Counted from the first letter of the stretch, positions 22,060-32,820 are shown. The stretch is DNA of 64,000 bases from Globisporangium splendens (GCA_006386115.1 VFIW01000002.1:682001-746000), one strand, 5' to 3'. The notes: generated from the sequence alone by a model not told the origin. Translations and numbers: made by a program.

Positions 22060-23112
22060 CTAAATGCGCATGACACCAAACGAGCTGCGGCCGCGTAATG
22101 CCTCGTCGTCACCGGTCTCCTTGGAGATCTTCTTGGACATGACCATCACCACGACGGCGATGGCACCGACGCCGCCGAGGATGATCACGATGATCGAGTC
22201 GTCGAAGCCCGTGGGGTTGAGCCCGGACTTGACGTTCGTATTGTTCACCAGCTCGTCTGTCGCCAGGCTTCCCTTGGATGCCGACGACGTCGACGACAAC
22301 CCATCCTGCTTAGTGGGCGATTCTGGGAGCGTGATAGGCTCCGTGGTCTGGACAGGAGGCGGTGTCGCCGTGGGTGCAGGAGAAGGAGGACGAGTCCGCA
22401 CGGGCGACGCTGTCACCTTTGGGGTCGATGTCGGCACCACCACAGGTGCTGGGGTCACCGTTACCGTTGAAGCTGGAGCTACTGTCGCTGGCACTGGAGT
22501 GGGCATGACCGTGGTCACGACGGGAGCTGGAGTCGGCGTCGCGCTCTGAATGGCTTCGGCCACTGCATCGTCGGCAGATAAGGACAGCGACTCGGCTTTG
22601 ATGGTCGACGGCGTCGGTCGCGGTGTCGGTGACGGACTGGGCTTGGGTTTCTGTTTGGAAGATCCTGTTTTGTCACCGTCCGCCGATGAATCTGGTCGCA
22701 GCGTGCGCTCCATGAGCAAATCCCACACATCTGTGAGCGCGTCCTCGAAGTTAAGCGAGCGAACCTCGAGATTGTCGTTCGCCTTGAACACAAGCGGCTC
22801 TTTCGAGCTGCTACTGCTGCCATCGCTGTGCTTTCGGAGGCTCTTGCTGAGCGCTGTTCTCGTACTCCCTCTCGAGCCATCCGCATGCTCAGACGAAGAC
22901 GAGTCATCGTCCTCATCGCTCACTGCGCTGTTCGCCTTGACGCTGGACACGACGTCGTACCCCGCATCCGCCTCTGGTATTGTGGTCATCGTCATCGTCG
23001 TTTTCGCATCGACCGCAGCGGTCGTCGCCACCGCAATCACCACGCACAACAGGAGCTTCAGCGCGCCATGACGACGACCACCGATGCGTCCTCCAACGCA
23101 ACAACGACGCAT
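22060..23112 (-). CDS. Mucin-like type I membrane protein, function unknown
   Basis: A single exon. The longer frame opens with TTG, so I start at the ATG at 23110-23112 (MRRCCVGG), giving 350 aa. The start has a basic region followed by a hydrophobic stretch (LKLLLCVVIAVATTAAVDA), a likely signal peptide. Residues about 40-290 are Ser-, Thr- and Pro-rich, with repeated TPAPV/TPTP blocks likely to be O-glycosylated. A single membrane segment (SIIVIILGGVGAIAVVVMVM) near 300-325 precedes a short basic tail (SKKISKETGDDEALRG). The plan suggests a cell-surface stalk or wall-linked sensor. No enzymatic domain is seen and I do not recognise the family. Confidence 0.78.
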   Translation of the reverse strand: MRRCCVGGRIGGRRHGALKLLLCVVIAVATTAAVDAKTTMTMTTIPEADAGYDVVSSVKANSAVSDEDDDSSSSEHADGSRGSTRTALSKSLRKHSDGSSSSSKEPLVFKANDNLEVRSLNFEDALTDVWDLLMERTLRPDSSADGDKTGSSKQKPKPSPSPTPRPTPSTIKAESLSLSADDAVAEAIQSATPTPAPVVTTVMPTPVPATVAPASTVTVTPAPVVVPTSTPKVTASPVRTRPPSPAPTATPPPVQTTEPITLPESPTKQDGLSSTSSASKGSLATDELVNNTNVKSGLNPTGFDDSIIVIILGGVGAIAVVVMVMSKKISKETGDDEALRGRSSFGVMRI

Positions 23113-24229
23113 CGAATCCACCAGCACCTTCCCTATTGTCAAATGGAGGAAAGACGTGGCTGCGATGTATGGATGAATAAATAGCCCGCCTCCCCCACAC
23201 GCGCGCGCCTGACGATCAATTCGATAGTGACGCAGGCAGGAGGATGCGCGCGTTGACTGACTGACTGCTTGGGCAAAAAGGTCGATTGCTTATAATTGTC
23301 CCGTTGTGGCGGTTTACGAGGCGTTCCAACGCCCACACAGACCACTGGACCGTACACATTAATTCATTTCTTGAACAAAGAGAGAAGCGGTGTACACGTG
23401 CGCCATCTGTTGCTGCAGTTCCCCCAGGAGAAGCACACCCACAGCGCACAGATGGGCGCAATGACCCGCTCTATTTAGTTGCGCCAATGTGTCGCTTTAG
23501 GATGGCTTGCATGTGCGCATGTGGCGACTGCCGTGATGATAGCATCCTGTGGTATTGGATACCCCGGTTAAATGAGATGGAGATGGTGTTAGCGCGGAGG
23601 CGGGGTGGACCTGTGAGAGTGCATGAAGTGAGATTAATTGGTGGCGACTGGGGTTCTGCAAAAACAGATGGTGACTAACGGACGTGGAATGTTCGGAAGT
23701 CTGCCACTCTCAGGCTCAGCTTTTCCATTACATGTATAAATTGTCTGCATTGTTCTAAAAGGAGGGCGAATGTCGTCTGCAAAGTGACCCTTTCTTGGCT
23801 TAATCACTTTACAAACTACCTCGTTTTGCTGCAGACCTCAGCTAGTTGCCTTTCTTGAGGAAAGCCCTTCAGTCAACGAAAAATGAAGCCTCTGCGTGTG
23901 GTTCATGTGCGCGCGACCTTTACATGGAACCAACCTGAGCGCGCAGTGCACACGCCATCCCCAGTTGCTCTCGCACGCATGTGCACACAATGGCGTGTAT
24001 CAGAGGCTCCCGCCTCATGTCCGCGTGTGTCACAAGGTCGCACCGCAGGAAGCCAATAAGCGCATTTCCATTTTGGTTGGTGTCGATGGCACACTGTGAA
24101 GTGGGAAGACTCGCATGGACGCTCCATGCTTTGCATTATGCACAAACAATATATCGTCACAACAACCTCGCGCGTACACACGCACGTATTACCATTCTAT
24201 ACGCCATCTCCTATATGATCCATCCGTCT
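23113..24229. other. Intergenic region, 1.1 kb
   Basis: It contains the promoter of the mucin-like gene and the 3' flank of the damaged TMBIM gene. ORFs on both strands are short and domain-free. Nothing else is recognised. Confidence 0.35.
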
Positions 24230-25393
24230 TTACACGCTTTCCACGATGGAGCTGCGGCGGCGCGCCGTTGCGCCGTTAGTAACCGCGCCATCGCCTTCGC
24301 CGATGCGGACATTGGCGTCGTGGAGCGTATCCAAGGACCCCATGACCGAGATCTTGAAGCTCCGCGTCTCTTCTACTGGATCCCCTGGTCGGACATGTAT
24401 CATACTGTTTCCACCATCACCTCTGTGGTCAGATTTCGCTGGTTCCGCGCGAATGGCTTGCTCTGCTGCTGCATGGCGTTGGAGCTTGAAGCAACGCGTG
24501 AGAACCCGTTGGAACGCGCGCAATGGTATCACAAAGCACACGACGACCGCGTCCGTGTGGTAGAACACGAGAGCGCGCGTGTACTCTTCCAGAACCAGCG
24601 ACTCAATCATGCATTGGAGCGTCCACCCCGTCCAGACACTGGAGCTTGTCACGAATATGAGGACAACAGCGAATGACTCAACAGAGATCGTCGAGTCTTC
24701 ATAGCAGCAATATACTCCCAACGTTAGCGCAGTGGTGATGCTGACTGAGTCCATCGCGGCAACCACTGGATGGAGCAACGTGAAGTCACCGACGCGCCAT
24801 CGAAGCGTGCTGAGCGCGTACATTACGACCATCGAGCCGCAAAATACCACACACAACTACGCGATCACACGAAGATCGACAATAAAGAGGCACAATGACG
24901 ACCAGCAGCAGACTTCGAGACACAGCAAGAACGTCAAGACGGCGCCGTTGAACGGCGACTCAAACCGCACGCCGTACAGCAGACACAGCGTGAGCACATA
25001 CAACACGACACTTGAGCCAAAGAGAACGTATGGGAGCCACGTGTCGCTCACGACGCGGTCGCCACGCCACGGATCAAACAGCGAGAGCGTGATGCACACC
25101 CATAAGAAGGGCACGGTGACGCATCTCGTGGCGAGCAGGACGCGCAGCACGTTTTGTCGGAAGGCGAGTTAGATCGCGATCGGCATATTCTCGATCACTA
25201 AGTCGTCCCGACTGCGGACGCCAATAGCGTTTGCATGCGACAGCACACTAACATCATCCGAATCTCTGGCATCTTCCAGGTCGTGCACCAAGTCGTTCTT
25301 CCGCAACGCATCTTGCCAGAAATGACGCGGATTTCCGTACTGGAAGGCAGACTTTTGTCGATGTGAGACGCTTGAATCGAGCGAGAAATCCAT
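24230..25393 (-). pseudogene. TMBIM/lifeguard (Bax-inhibitor-1-like) gene with two in-frame stops
   Basis: One reading frame runs from the ATG at 25391-25393 to 24230, interrupted by TAA at 25169-25171 and TAG at 24857-24859, with no frame change. Joined conceptually it shows the lifeguard plan: a soluble N-terminus, a short motif (NMPIAI, then LAFRQNV) before the first membrane helix, about seven hydrophobic segments, and the family signature SLVLEEYTRALVFYHTDAVV (compare SPEEYVFAALSLYTDI in TMBIM proteins). A Ser/Arg-rich tail follows. A paralogue with a different lesion lies at 31827-32820. TMBIM proteins are calcium-leak and cell-death modulators of internal membranes. No GT-AG introns remove the stops. 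It is a decaying gene unless the stops are sequence errors. Confidence 0.75.
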
Positions 25394-26655
25394 GGGAACG
25401 GGTTATAGACAGTGAGTCGGATCGTGCATCAACCCAAGGCTTTCTGCAATTCACTCGACGGCGCGCATTCGTCTTGTACGCCTTGTTCTAAGCCAGGACT
25501 CATCTCCCGTGCCTCTGTGCGAGCGGTATTATCGACGGCAAGCACAACGCTCCCTGTTTCTTCGCTGATATCTACCGCAACTTCTGCGTGCTCGTGATCA
25601 ACGTCACCGTCGCGTCCCGCCATGTTTGCGTCGCTCGTATGCGCCTCGAGAGAATTTTTCAAATGCTTCATAGCGACCAACTTCATATTCCATGGCCACA
25701 ATCAGGAAAACGCAGTCCGCCGTTGCACATGAGCGCCATCGTCTTCATATCTTGGCTTCTTCGTCCTCACTGTGCTTCCAATGGCATGACGCGACAGTAA
25801 TGCAGGGCTCTGCGTGTCACCACTCACCATATACGCAACTTCACTCGTCCTCTCGCATAGGTGCTCACAGGCTACCAGCTGCACTCTCAGCGCCAAGAGA
25901 TATCCACATCCTGCTCAAGTGAACCGTTAGCAAACGTGGCAGATGCACAAATCAGGCGCGCAGCCGCAATTGCAATTGGGGGCCGCAGGGGCACGTGGCC
26001 ATTCCCAATCGGCCATCAGTGCTGCGACTTTTATGGTTGTGATGTGAATGGGTACGCTTTTTCGCCCCCCAAGCACCACGCTGATTGGCGCGTTTTTATT
26101 TGCGTTTGTTAAACCACGACGCCACGTGATTGGCCAAACAGCAGCACGTCTCGAAACTTCATGTGCATAGGAATTTTCTACACCGACCTGTTTATACGAG
26201 GTGATCGTTTCTAAAATGAATGATGTGTTGTGTGCAGCAAGTTGCAGTCAGTCAAGAGGAGTCGAAAGATGCTTTGTAAGCGTTATGCGAGGCTTTGTTT
26301 CAACAGCCGCACTTTGCCCGCCATTTCTGTCCATGTCGTCCCTCCTCCACCGTAACCCGAACCGCATTTACCATCATTTCTACTCCCATTACCCAATCAG
26401 TACTCTGATTGGATTCCAGCCACGTGTCTTCTCTGCTCGTTATTCGTCATAATTCGTACCCTTCGTAATCACTATCGTCCAATCATCGTTCACTTTGTCG
26501 TAAACATCTTGCCGTTTGTATGCTCTGAGGCTCACGTCTGGGATGTGCGGCTGAGGGCAGACCCCTCTCTCTCTCTCTCTCTTTCTTTTCGACGATCTCG
26601 TCCAAACAAAATGCTCATTTTCCGATTGCTAACCGGTTACACCAGAACTCCCAAG
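25394..26655. promoter_or_regulatory. CCAAT-box-rich region upstream of ISU
   Basis: 1.26 kb between the damaged TMBIM gene and ISU. CCAAT or its reverse ATTGG occurs at 25975-25979, 26005-26009, 26084-26088, 26129-26133, 26393-26397, 26408-26412 and 26479-26483, seven within about 510 bp. A CT repeat (26565-26582) and a CTAAC...CAG stretch just before the chosen ATG suggest a 5' UTR with a possible leader intron. NF-Y-type binding is an inference. Confidence 0.5.
26565..26582. repeat. (CT)9 repeat in the ISU leader
   Basis: A pyrimidine dinucleotide run 74 bp upstream of the chosen ISU start, typical of oomycete 5' leaders. Confidence 0.7.
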
Positions 26656-27132
26656 ATGCTCGCTCGCACAGCTCTGAAGCGCTCGCTGTTCGCGGCGCGC
26701 ATGACGCCCTCGGCGCTCTCCGGCGCCGCGCAGCAGACGCGCCTCTACCACAAGAACGTGATCGACCACTACGAGAACCCGCGCAACGTGGGTTCGATGG
26801 ACAAGAAGGCCAAGAACGTGGGCACGGGTCTCGTCGGTGCGCCGGCCTGTGGCGACGTCATGAAGCTCCAGATCGAGGTGGACGAGAACGGCACGATCGT
26901 CGACTCCAAGTTCAAGACGTTCGGCTGCGGCTCGGCGATCGCGTCGTCGTCCGTCGCCACGGAATGGCTCAAGGGCAAGACCGTCGAAGAGTGCCTGAAG
27001 ATCAAGAACACGGACATTGCGAGCCATTTGAAGCTGCCGCCAGTCAAGCTGCACTGCAGTATGCTCGCCGAAGACGCCATCAAGGCCGCCATCTCGGACT
27101 ACCAGAAGAAGCAAGCCTCCGCCTCGGCTTAA
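26656..27132 (+). CDS. Mitochondrial iron-sulfur cluster scaffold ISU/IscU
   Basis: 158 aa from the ATG at 26656. An upstream in-frame ATG at 26611 would add 15 residues; I prefer the later one because its product begins with a classic presequence (MLARTALKRSLFAARM) and a CTAAC...CAG intron-like end precedes it. The mature part starts at LYHKNVIDHYENPRNVGSMD, the usual IscU start. The three cluster-binding cysteines are present: GAPACGDV, FGCGSAIASSS and KLHCSMLAED. The co-chaperone recognition motif is LPPVK. IscU assembles 2Fe-2S clusters with Nfs1 and frataxin in the matrix and hands them to Hsp70/Hsc20. Ferrochelatase of the cluster-containing type lies 13 kb away. Confidence 0.96.
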   Translation: MLARTALKRSLFAARMTPSALSGAAQQTRLYHKNVIDHYENPRNVGSMDKKAKNVGTGLVGAPACGDVMKLQIEVDENGTIVDSKFKTFGCGSAIASSSVATEWLKGKTVEECLKIKNTDIASHLKLPPVKLHCSMLAEDAIKAAISDYQKKQASASA

Positions 27133-27802
27133 GAAGACCCAACAACAACTCTATCTAATGCGTCAATGTGCCAATATGGAGCTAAATGGACGGAATGGCA
27201 CTTGCCATTTGTCTTTTGGACTTTATATCGTGGCGTTCGCTATCAACAACACCCAACACACTCCGTATCACAAAAAGAAGCCACAAAAAGACCTGCACTC
27301 GACACCAAATGGATCAAGACCGAAGGATGCAGGTGGATATTCCGGTGATCCAGCCACGATCGACCACCAGCCAACCGATTTTTCTCGCTTTTCACGCACG
27401 ATTTGCAAGGTCGGAATGGGAAGATCGCGGTTGTATCATCCGCTGTAGTTCGCTTCATCTCTCTGTCGTACTCTTTTTATTTTGTTGTTGTGCCTTAATC
27501 TTAAATCCAATCTGTTATTTTATTGCACTTCTTTTGCACAATGCGCTCTTTGCATATGAACGTCAATGCCAATGCGTTATGTCCTCACTGCGCTGTCGAA
27601 TTCCATTTCAATTCCAGTCTTCATTGAAGTTCCCATTACAAAAATCCGAACAGCTACTACCTATATACCTCTATTTGTCGCAATGCGCCATTCCCATTGT
27701 ATGCTCATGCATGTGCACCTAAGGAGCATCGCCTCTCGTTCGGCTCGCTCGCTTTCCTGCCGCCATCTTCCATCGCATTACTTGCACAGTGGATGGCTAC
27801 TA
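27133..27802. other. Convergent 3' intergenic region
   Basis: 670 bp between the stops of ISU and the FYVE gene. T-rich from 27450 to 27560. No gene recognised. Confidence 0.35.
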
Positions 27803-29776
27803 TTACTTGATATCGAGCAGCTCGTGCTGCTTCAGGACGTTGTGGATCTCGGCCACGATCGCCTTCATGTGGTTCTGCGCGACCTTCAACCGCGCGACCG
27901 CGTCCTCGGGGCTGCAGTTGCCCAGGTTCAGGTCCGCGAGGATCGCAGATCGCGTCGGGATCGAGCTGAGCGCCGAGTTCACGCCCTTGCGGATGATCCA
28001 CGGGTGGCGCGACCCGATCGTCTCTTCGTACGCCTTGGACGCGCCTGCCGAGCAGTTCTCGTCCGTGCTCTCGATCAGCGTGTACTTGACGCAGGCTTCA
28101 ACAAACTCCACAAACCACAGCAATCGGAGGATACACCGCGAACAGGATGGCTTCTTCTTCCCACCAATGCTCGCGATCTTGAGCTCCACTTCGCGCTCAA
28201 CGACTGCGCGAATGCTCTGGTCCTTCCAGGGGAGCGACGCGTTTTCCGTCGGCGCTGGCCACGTCACGAGGTTACCGTCAATCGAGGTGATGTACGCGCC
28301 AACGGTGCTGCCGGCAAACGACGTCGCGCGACCAAACACGAGCACAAATCCGCAAATCGACTCGCAACACGACAAGAACGCACTCATCTTCAGTTCGTCA
28401 TTGTTGGCTCCGCTGCGTTGGTTCAGGGCCGTGTCCTCGAGCGAGGTGATGAGTTTCTCCAAGTTGAACCCGGTCTCCTCGACCTTGTCGCCCGTGTCGA
28501 CTTCCAGCACTTCGTCATCGTCTTGCTCAGGACACGCCGTCGCAGCGAGTTGCGCTTTGCTTTTCTCGGAAAGCGTCGACGTCGTGCGCTTGCGCCGCGT
28601 AGGAACCACCGGTCGCATCGCTTTCGCAGCGCGTTTGTTCTTTGTGCGGATGATCTCATCGAACACGACCAGACCGAGGATGTAGCATCCAAGGATCTTG
28701 ATGGAGAGCATGCTGTCGAGTCCCTTGGCGAGGAAATACCTGGGGGACATCAAGAATGACACATTGACCTTCTCGCCTGCGCCGTCGGCAAGCGAAGGAG
28801 CCGAAGCTCTTCCAACCAAAATGCGGAGAAACACGAGCGTCGTGATCGCGGCGAGCGAAATCCAATGCCGAGTGCGGAGATGCGAATCGTGGAATTGTTT
28901 CTTCGTTGCAGCGGGCAACACACTCTTCCCCATCGCGCCAGATGACGAGTTCGCGGACGATGATTCGGACAACGACGGCGACGAACTCGTCGCGGCGAGC
29001 TTTCCATTCCCAGTTGCTGTCGTACTGATCAAAGTGCCGCTCGGCGTCCTCGTGAACCCCTGCCCTGGCACCGAGTGACGTCGTTGCAGCGCGTTCTGAG
29101 GCATCAACATCGGCGACGCGTCGGGCGACATCAGCGGCACGTTGCCTTGAACGTACTTGCGCGCGCATGGGTCGCAGAGTCGCGAACCTTTTTTGCGCTC
29201 CAGACGGCGGTTCAGCTTGACGCGGTTCTTACTGCAGTCGTCGCAAATGCGGCGCGCACACAACTTGCACGTATGCTTGGCGCGGAACACCGTGAACGAG
29301 CGTTCGCAGATCGCGCAGCCCTTGGTCTTCCCCTGGATCTGAGGGGACTCGGCGCCTGAGCCGGATGCGCGACCGTCTTCTCCCTGGGAGGACCGGTAGT
29401 CGTCATTCGTCGTCACGTTCAGGTTCAGCGGCGGCGGCATCGCGCCTGCGGTAGTCGCCGGCATCATGGGCGTGAACGACGGCGTGTTTTTATCCGGCGG
29501 GGGCGACTTGCGACGCACGTTCTTCAGCTCATCGATCATCTTTTGGCGCAGCCCACGTCCAGGGATCTTGGGGGTGCCCGTGGCCAAGGGCGACATCGCG
29601 GGCACGCTGCGCGCCGACATCAACGTCGGCGTCGCGGTTGGTGTCGGGCCCAGCGGCGTCGGCGGGTTGCTCATCACGCTGCCCTTGGCACCCACGGTGG
29701 AGTTGAACGCCGTGTTGATGCTGAGCGTCTCGGCCGAGTCGCGCTGCGTCGACGTGGCTCCGTGGCTGTCGACCAT
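27803..29776 (-). CDS. FYVE-type zinc-finger protein with membrane segments
   Basis: A single exon of 657 aa. The first 150 residues are Thr/Pro/Ser-rich. Residues about 158-215 form a FYVE-like finger with eight cysteines/histidines: CAICERSF, then the basic motif FRAKHTCKLCARRICDDC, then RLCDPCARKYV. The usual R(R/K)HHCR box is altered (RAKHTCK), so PI3P binding is likely but not certain. Two hydrophobic segments (SLAAITTLVFLRILVG near 310 and IKILGCYILGLVVFDEII near 365) imply membrane insertion. The C-terminal 250 residues form a soluble domain I do not recognise. A FYVE finger on a membrane protein suggests an endosome contact or tether role (inference). Confidence 0.82.
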   Translation of the reverse strand: MVDSHGATSTQRDSAETLSINTAFNSTVGAKGSVMSNPPTPLGPTPTATPTLMSARSVPAMSPLATGTPKIPGRGLRQKMIDELKNVRRKSPPPDKNTPSFTPMMPATTAGAMPPPLNLNVTTNDDYRSSQGEDGRASGSGAESPQIQGKTKGCAICERSFTVFRAKHTCKLCARRICDDCSKNRVKLNRRLERKKGSRLCDPCARKYVQGNVPLMSPDASPMLMPQNALQRRHSVPGQGFTRTPSGTLISTTATGNGKLAATSSSPSLSESSSANSSSGAMGKSVLPAATKKQFHDSHLRTRHWISLAAITTLVFLRILVGRASAPSLADGAGEKVNVSFLMSPRYFLAKGLDSMLSIKILGCYILGLVVFDEIIRTKNKRAAKAMRPVVPTRRKRTTSTLSEKSKAQLAATACPEQDDDEVLEVDTGDKVEETGFNLEKLITSLEDTALNQRSGANNDELKMSAFLSCCESICGFVLVFGRATSFAGSTVGAYITSIDGNLVTWPAPTENASLPWKDQSIRAVVEREVELKIASIGGKKKPSCSRCILRLLWFVEFVEACVKYTLIESTDENCSAGASKAYEETIGSRHPWIIRKGVNSALSSIPTRSAILADLNLGNCSPEDAVARLKVAQNHMKAIVAEIHNVLKQHELLDIK

Positions 29777-31826
29777 CCTGACTGACTATGTAGCCCTTGC
29801 TCTCTCCCTCGCTCAAACAGACAGATTCAGCCACTCGCGCCGCGTCTTCCTGGAAGCCGAGGAGAATGCGGAAATGGCGCCTGCGCGTGTATGGAGCGAA
29901 GGACGCAGGGGATGGATGAGCGAACGCTTCCTCTTCTTCGCGCTGCTGTCGTTGTGAGCGCGCGTCTTCCTTCCTTCGAAGGCGCCGACTACAGTGTGCG
30001 AGCGTATATACACAGGAAAAGCCCTCCCCATGTCGGTCGACGTTGGCGCTCGATACCTTTCAGAATAGGTAGTTAATGATATAGAGGATCATCGGTTTAT
30101 ACAGAGAGAGTTGGACTTCTTCAAATTGTTTGAAATAGTATACATATGCATCTGATATATTCGTTGCTTATGAAATAAAGAGGTACACTGGCAGCTTAGA
30201 AAGATAAAATGGAGGCAGACGAGAACAGAAAGCCCCTCTGTACTGTATAGAGTGGGGGGAAAGAGAGCCTCCAACTGTTCTGTTTTTCAATTCCGTCAAC
30301 ATGCGGGTGTCTGTATACGGGACTTGAGCGATCGAAGTCCGTGAATAAGCGACAAATACAGTAGCCGTTGTAGGCAGTAATCAGATACGGAACCTGAGGC
30401 AATCTGGACATCGTGATGACTCCCCACCCCCATACACTGCGCGTGCGCATGCGCAGATGAAGCAAATTGCGCCAATGGTGGGTGGCGGCACGCCACAGCA
30501 ACGACCGCACGCTCCTGAAAAACGGGACATTTTGAACAACAAAGTAACAGGGAGACAGTGTGTCTCGCTGTCGATGAAGTCAGTCCAACTGAACGGGTCG
30601 TTTTGTGTGGTCGGGGATGTTGCGAGCATTGAATGCCCACGTTTCGGCTTCTTCTTAACCGCGTTGCGCGGCTGCGTACCCATCATATCGATGCTCCTGT
30701 GAAGCAGAGTGGATGCTTGTTTCGTCTCGCCTTAAAGCTTGGAGGGGGCATCAACTTGTGGGGTGCAATCAAGCCAAGGCTTTTCTGGAATAGAACAAGA
30801 CATCCCGTATTTGAAAGTTTTCAATACCGTAATTAGTCGCGTTGGACTGGATCTTGGGACTTGTCTCAACTCTCTTTCTCCTCCTCAAATGGCTCAAATC
30901 CTACTGTGCAAGGCTGTCGACGACACCACGAAAGCAGCCCATTGCAATCTTTTGTCGTTTAAGATACCTCTGGAATAGACTTCGAGTGCGTTAGCGATAT
31001 TATACATGAGGATAAATGCTGCAATTTTGTATTCTAAACTAGCTTTGCATACTAAATATTGTCCAAAAAGAAGGCGGTTGAAACAAGGAGAGGAGCTAAA
31101 TTGACAAACCTGAAAGACGGATCTTTGTCATATTAATATGTCCTGCACAGTATGTGAATGTTGTGGAGTGTTTGTCACGGAAACGTTGCCGTCACCCCGC
31201 ATTCATTTGACGCACACGGAATGAAACGGATGCGAGCGCTTGCCGCATGCTACGAGGTGAATAGTGCGACCTTCGTGACGCTAGTGACGCTCACAATGCA
31301 TCAGAATGCGAGCCCTACGGACTGGAGGCGTCGTTGGCTTCTTTAGTGCCTCGTTTTGGTGCGAATTGCGACCCTCACAAAGTGCACAGCTCTCGAATTA
31401 CACGGCGATTCCATGCCAAAAGCATGGTGACTGGACCATTGTTTTTCTGCCACTACATCACGCTGCTATCCGTCGGTTCTCGGGTATGATTGACGTGAGA
31501 AACCTGCGTATTACGTTCATTTGGCCCCGGCGTTGTTGCAAATGCACGCGGCTTCTCTTAATCGTGATATGCTGGGATGGTGTGACGAAAATAGGCTTTC
31601 CGGAACATGAACGGTGAGGCACTTCGTGGTGGTGGTTGAGGAAGGCATCAAGTTCGGATCAGTGGCCATTGAAGATAAGAATGGACGCTGATGCATTTAT
31701 TTCTGGGCAAGATGTGAGCATTTTTTGGCGGCTGCGGTCAGAACGAACTGGGATTCCGTGCTTAAATTGTGCTCGAGCGCTCGGTATTGCGTCGAACGAC
31801 GTCGCATTTTTGTCTCGCCATTCTCA
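29777..31826. other. Intergenic region, 2.0 kb
   Basis: It holds the FYVE promoter (GTATATAC near 30004-30011) and the upstream region of the second TMBIM gene. AT-rich between 30060 and 30200 and again near 31000-31140. Several short ORFs have no recognisable content. No RNA gene or repeat identified. Confidence 0.35.
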
Positions 31827-32820
31827 TGAAGCACCTGGAAGACAAGAAAGCAAAGGGCAAGGCAACCGAGAAAGACATGAAGTTTTTTGATATGGTGAAA
31901 ACCCATTTTGATGCCAATATCATGGAATCCAGGACGATCATCTCGCTGTCGGTGTTTCAAACGGGGTCCAACCCGATGAATGACCCGTTTGCGGTGATTC
32001 ATATGCCTGTCGTGATCCAGCAAGGCTTTCGTCGCAAGTTGTTTGCGATTTTTCGTTGCAATTATTCGCGGTCGTGATGCTGATCTGCTTGTTCAGCTAT
32101 GCGCCGCCTATCGTCAACGCGTTTAAACCGGTCTTCCGGCAATGGCAGTATGTGCTCGTCGCATTCGTAGTCATGGTGATCGCTTTGCTGCGGCTGTACT
32201 TGGTGAAATATCGGTTCCCGGTTAACTTTGCCGTCCTCAGTTTGTACACAGCGAGTCCGAGTATTTTCTTCAATGGCTGTGACTACTTGTTCGACACGAA
32301 AGCAAGTATCTCCATATTCAGCTTCCTGTTTTGGATCATGGCGATGACGACGCTGCTATGCACTATGACTACAAAGGAACCACGCGACGAGAACAGTTCT
32401 GCCGTCCTGATCAGCTACCCCGTGGTGATTCTCGTGGCTTTTTTTCTGGCGTTTGTTGGATCGCTGTTCATCTATTTCTTCTACATGCAAGATGTCGTCT
32501 CTTCGCTTCTGTACAGTGCATCGCTGGCAGCCATGCTCTTACTCGTGATGTGGTTTGCCTACAACGCTTCCTGTATGAACGAGCGGCTCTCTCCAGACGA
32601 GTACATGCAAGGAATGGTGTTCTTCTACACCGACATGGTGTTGTTTTTGCTCTTTTTGAGCATCATCTTTGTGACATGCTTCGATTGCGCTTGCTACGGA
32701 ACTGCAGACATTGCACCAATTGGTACTGGCGGAGGCGGCGACGACGGCAGTGGCGAAGAAGAAGACGGCGATTTGGTCGATGGAGACGCTGGAGATACTG
32801 GAGGTGATACAACTGGCTAA
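31827..32820 (+). CDS. TMBIM/lifeguard (Bax-inhibitor-1-like) protein, frame broken near 32050
   Basis: The frame from the ATG at 31827 (MKHLEDKKAKGKATEK) encodes the soluble N-terminus and MPVVIQQGFRRKLFAI, then breaks. Homology resumes one base back, from about 32050, as FSLQLFAVVMLIC, and runs to 32820. The break is in a T5 run at 32049-32053, where six Ts would restore the frame. The remainder has about seven hydrophobic segments and the signature NERLSPDEYMQGMVFFYTDM, nearly the canonical SPEEY...LYTDI of lifeguard proteins. The tail is Gly/Asp-rich. The paralogue at 24230-25393 shares the N-terminal MP(V/I)(V/A)I motif. A sequencing error or a recent pseudogene are both possible; the rest is intact, which favours error. 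Confidence 0.75.

Noticed and set aside
32041..32062. Programmed -1 ribosomal frameshifting in the TMBIM gene
   Set aside because: The heptamer in the zero frame (G ATT TTT) does not fit X XXY YYZ and no clear stem-loop follows. A lost base in a T run is simpler.
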